From Flavobacteriales bacterium (GTDB taxonomy: Bacteria > Bacteroidota > Bacteroidia > Flavobacteriales > UA16): a stretch of 6,763 bases of DNA. The stretch covers positions 1 to 6,763 of the forward strand of contig JAURKF010000131.1 of the NCBI GenBank assembly GCA_030831885.1, written 5' to 3'. This document shows positions 5,363-6,763 of the stretch, piece by piece. Position numbers and translations under genes: made by a program. The notes beneath the pieces were generated by a model, which made no database searches, was not told the DNA's origin, and worked only from the letters and a program-made list of their open reading frames with translations. Every line of letters begins with the position of its first letter. The first letter of the stretch is position 1.

Positions 5363-6034
5363 ATGAAAAAATTTCTTGGCATATTAATCATCTGCCTTTC
5401 ATGGCTCGCTTCCTATTCTCAGCAAACGACTCCAACCATAACCTACGTAATTCTCGACACTGTCATCACCGATTATTATTTTTCTGTTTGGTACACAGAA
5501 AATGGCGATACTACGGCCAATGCTACGCACTCACCTATCGAAATCTCGGCACGTAACAATAACCCGCTTCAGAAGGCTCGATACGACAAACTGCAAAAAC
5601 GAGTAATTAAAACGTATCCCTATGCAAAAGCTGCTTCCGACGTGATGCGCAGCTACGAAGCATTGTGTAAGCAAATTACCGATCCCAACCAACAAGAAGC
5701 CTTGCTCGATAAAGCAGAGAAACATCTGATGAATCAGTTCGAAAAAGATCTGCGCAACATGACCGTTTCTGAAGGAGTCATTCTGGTTAAACTCATCGAT
5801 CGTCAGACTGGTGAAACAGGCTACGAGCTGCTGCGTCAATTAAAAGGAAAATTCTCGGCCTTCATGTGGCAAAGCGTAGCCCGGTTATTCGGCCAAAATC
5901 TAAAAGACGATTATGATGGCAGTGGTGAAGATGTCTGGATTGAAAACATCGTAGCCCAGATTGAGGATGGCACAATTCCCGTTGCCGATAAATCGGTAGA
6001 TCCTTTTGGTATCAACGGCTACGTCAACCGATAG
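5363..6034 (+). CDS. Secreted DUF4294 family protein
   Basis: A 223-residue protein of the Bacteroidota family DUF4294, function unknown. The N-terminus is a signal peptide (MKKFLGILIICLSWLASYSQ, cleavage near residue 20), so it is probably periplasmic or envelope-associated. The family core spans about residues 70-185: QKRVIKTYPYAKAASDVMR, a charged helical stretch with a conserved Phe-Glu-Lys-Asp-Leu-Arg (126-131), ILVKLIDRQTGETGYELLRQLKG (140-162), and FMWQSVARLFGQNLKDDYD (167-185). Members are predicted mostly alpha-helical. Length is normal and no residue looks missing. ATG 5363 is preceded by GAGG at 5346-5349, a little far to act as a ribosome site. It follows accC by 156 bp and precedes the polysaccharide gene by 73 bp; neither neighbour suggests a role. 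Confidence 0.88.
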   Translation: MKKFLGILIICLSWLASYSQQTTPTITYVILDTVITDYYFSVWYTENGDTTANATHSPIEISARNNNPLQKARYDKLQKRVIKTYPYAKAASDVMRSYEALCKQITDPNQQEALLDKAEKHLMNQFEKDLRNMTVSEGVILVKLIDRQTGETGYELLRQLKGKFSAFMWQSVARLFGQNLKDDYDGSGEDVWIENIVAQIEDGTIPVADKSVDPFGINGYVNR

Positions 6035-6096
6035 GATTGAATAGGCCATTCAACATTCCAACGTTATCAGTAGTTAAAGCAAATGCAATACTAAGT

Positions 6097-6104
6097 TACA
6101 TTTG
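6097..6104 (+). promoter_or_regulatory. Bacteroidota -7 promoter element TACATTTG
   Basis: TACATTTG is an exact match to TAnnTTTG. A TTA at 6074-6076, 20 bp upstream, could stand for the -33 TTG with one mismatch. The element ends only 3 bp before the GTG start of the following gene, so transcription would begin at or just beyond that codon. Confidence 0.45.
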
Positions 6105-6107
6105 TGC

Positions 6108-6763
6108 GTGCTCATACCCCAACGAAACACACCACGCTGGATTATACTTCTGCTCGACCTGGTCATTTGCGCCGGGGCATATGCAGCTGCTTATTTAGTA
6201 CGATTCGAGTTCGCACCGCCGACATCCGAATTGAAATTGGCAATTGCGTTTATTCCCATTTTACTAGGCATTCGCTTGGTAAGTTTTCTCGTCGGAAAAA
6301 CCTATGCGGGTATTATTCGTTTCACCAGCTCGCAAGACACTGTACGAATATTCACTGTTCTAACCGTCGGCACCCTAGTTTTTGCGTTGCTCAATGCATT
6401 GAGATACTGGCTTTTCGATGGTTTGTTTTTTATTCCCTATTCAATCGTAGTTCTTGAATATCTGATTGCTCTTTTCAGCATGATTGTGCTGCGCATTGCC
6501 ATAAAAGTGCTTTATGTAGAACTGAAGAACCCCGGCAAAGTGAATAAGCGCGCTATTATATACGGTGCAGGCGAAAGCGGGCTAATTACGAAACAAGCCA
6601 TCGATCGAGACCCGCGGACACGCATGGAAGTTATTGCTTTCATCGATGACAATCCGCATAAACACGGCAAGACACTTGATGGCAAGTCCATTTTTTCGCG
6701 TGCAAAATTGGATGAGTTTTATTCTGCCGGCAAAATCGACGAGGTGATTATTGCCATTCCAAG
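6108..6763 (+). CDS. Membrane-bound CapD/FlaA1-like nucleotide-sugar dehydratase/epimerase, 3' truncated by window
   Basis: The first 218 codons plus two bases of a polysaccharide biosynthesis protein of the WbpM/CapD/FlaA1 type, which modifies UDP-sugars for capsule, O-antigen or glycoprotein glycans. Full-length members are about 600-650 residues. The start of the protein gives PRWIILLLDLVICAGAYAAA (9-28) and YLVRFEF, the usual first membrane helix and Arg-Phe motif. Further hydrophobic segments lie at about 44-64, 81-97 and 109-135. A CoA-binding-like Rossmann domain then begins KRAIIYGAGESG (147-158, GxGxxG) and continues with VIAFIDDNPHKHGKTLDGK (175-193). The catalytic short-chain dehydrogenase domain lies beyond the window. 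GTG 6108 gives the usual short lead before the first helix; TTG 6102 is an alternative two codons upstream, and a stop at 6075-6077 bounds the frame. It is probably an inner membrane enzyme. Confidence 0.88.
   Translation, partial: MLIPQRNTPRWIILLLDLVICAGAYAAAYLVRFEFAPPTSELKLAIAFIPILLGIRLVSFLVGKTYAGIIRFTSSQDTVRIFTVLTVGTLVFALLNALRYWLFDGLFFIPYSIVVLEYLIALFSMIVLRIAIKVLYVELKNPGKVNKRAIIYGAGESGLITKQAIDRDPRTRMEVIAFIDDNPHKHGKTLDGKSIFSRAKLDEFYSAGKIDEVIIAIP

Noticed and set aside
6037..6053. TTGAAT/ATTCAA hairpin after the DUF4294 stop as a terminator
   Set aside because: The stem is only 6 AT-rich base pairs and no T-run follows.
6104..6457. 117-residue frame starting at TTG 6104
   Set aside because: The frame beginning at 6108 encodes a clear CapD/FlaA1-like protein to the window edge; the 6104 frame has no family resemblance.

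Overview
The window looks like a chromosomal segment of a member of the Bacteroidota, probably Flavobacteriales-like or Chitinophagales-like. Evidence: a DUF4294 protein (a family I know from this phylum), a WGFFGHKKIN-type zinc-dependent phospholipase C homologue, a ComB homologue, short MKK-type signal peptides ending in SQ or AQ, few clear Shine-Dalgarno sequences, and two matches or near matches to the Bacteroidota -7 promoter element TAnnTTTG. All recognised genes lie on the + strand.

Layout. Positions 1-34 are a heptanucleotide tandem repeat (CCCCTTA) that runs off the left edge. It abuts, or lies in, the start of a comB-like 2-phosphosulfolactate phosphatase gene (32-805). Nine bases later comes an exported zinc-dependent phospholipase C / S1-P1-like protein (815-1822), whose stop codon sits in a small hairpin followed by nine Ts. 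A 30-bp array of DnaA-box-like 9-mers (1860-1890) precedes a secreted protein of unknown function (1904-2446), closed by a strong intrinsic terminator (2464-2490). A WYL-domain transcription regulator (2556-3575) follows. The 221-bp gap after it is mostly a 77-bp tandem repeat with two conserved hairpins per unit (3581-3761). Next is a biotin carboxylase gene, accC (3797-5206), with no carrier-protein gene beside it. Then come a secreted DUF4294 protein (5363-6034) and the first 218 codons of a membrane-bound, CapD/FlaA1-like nucleotide-sugar dehydratase/epimerase (6108-end), cut by the window edge.

How the genes relate. comB and the phospholipase-like gene are close enough to be one transcript. 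The secreted 180-residue gene and the WYL gene are separated by terminators and look like single-gene units. accC, the DUF4294 gene and the polysaccharide gene follow in one direction with gaps of 156 and 73 bp, and nothing in the sequence ties them functionally. I see no defence island, mobile element, CRISPR array, tRNA or rRNA.

The points most worth a second look are the 77-bp hairpin repeat in front of accC, the heptamer tract at the start of comB, and an in-frame open extension after the accC stop codon that resembles the usual family C-terminus. I did not find a convincing new multi-gene system.
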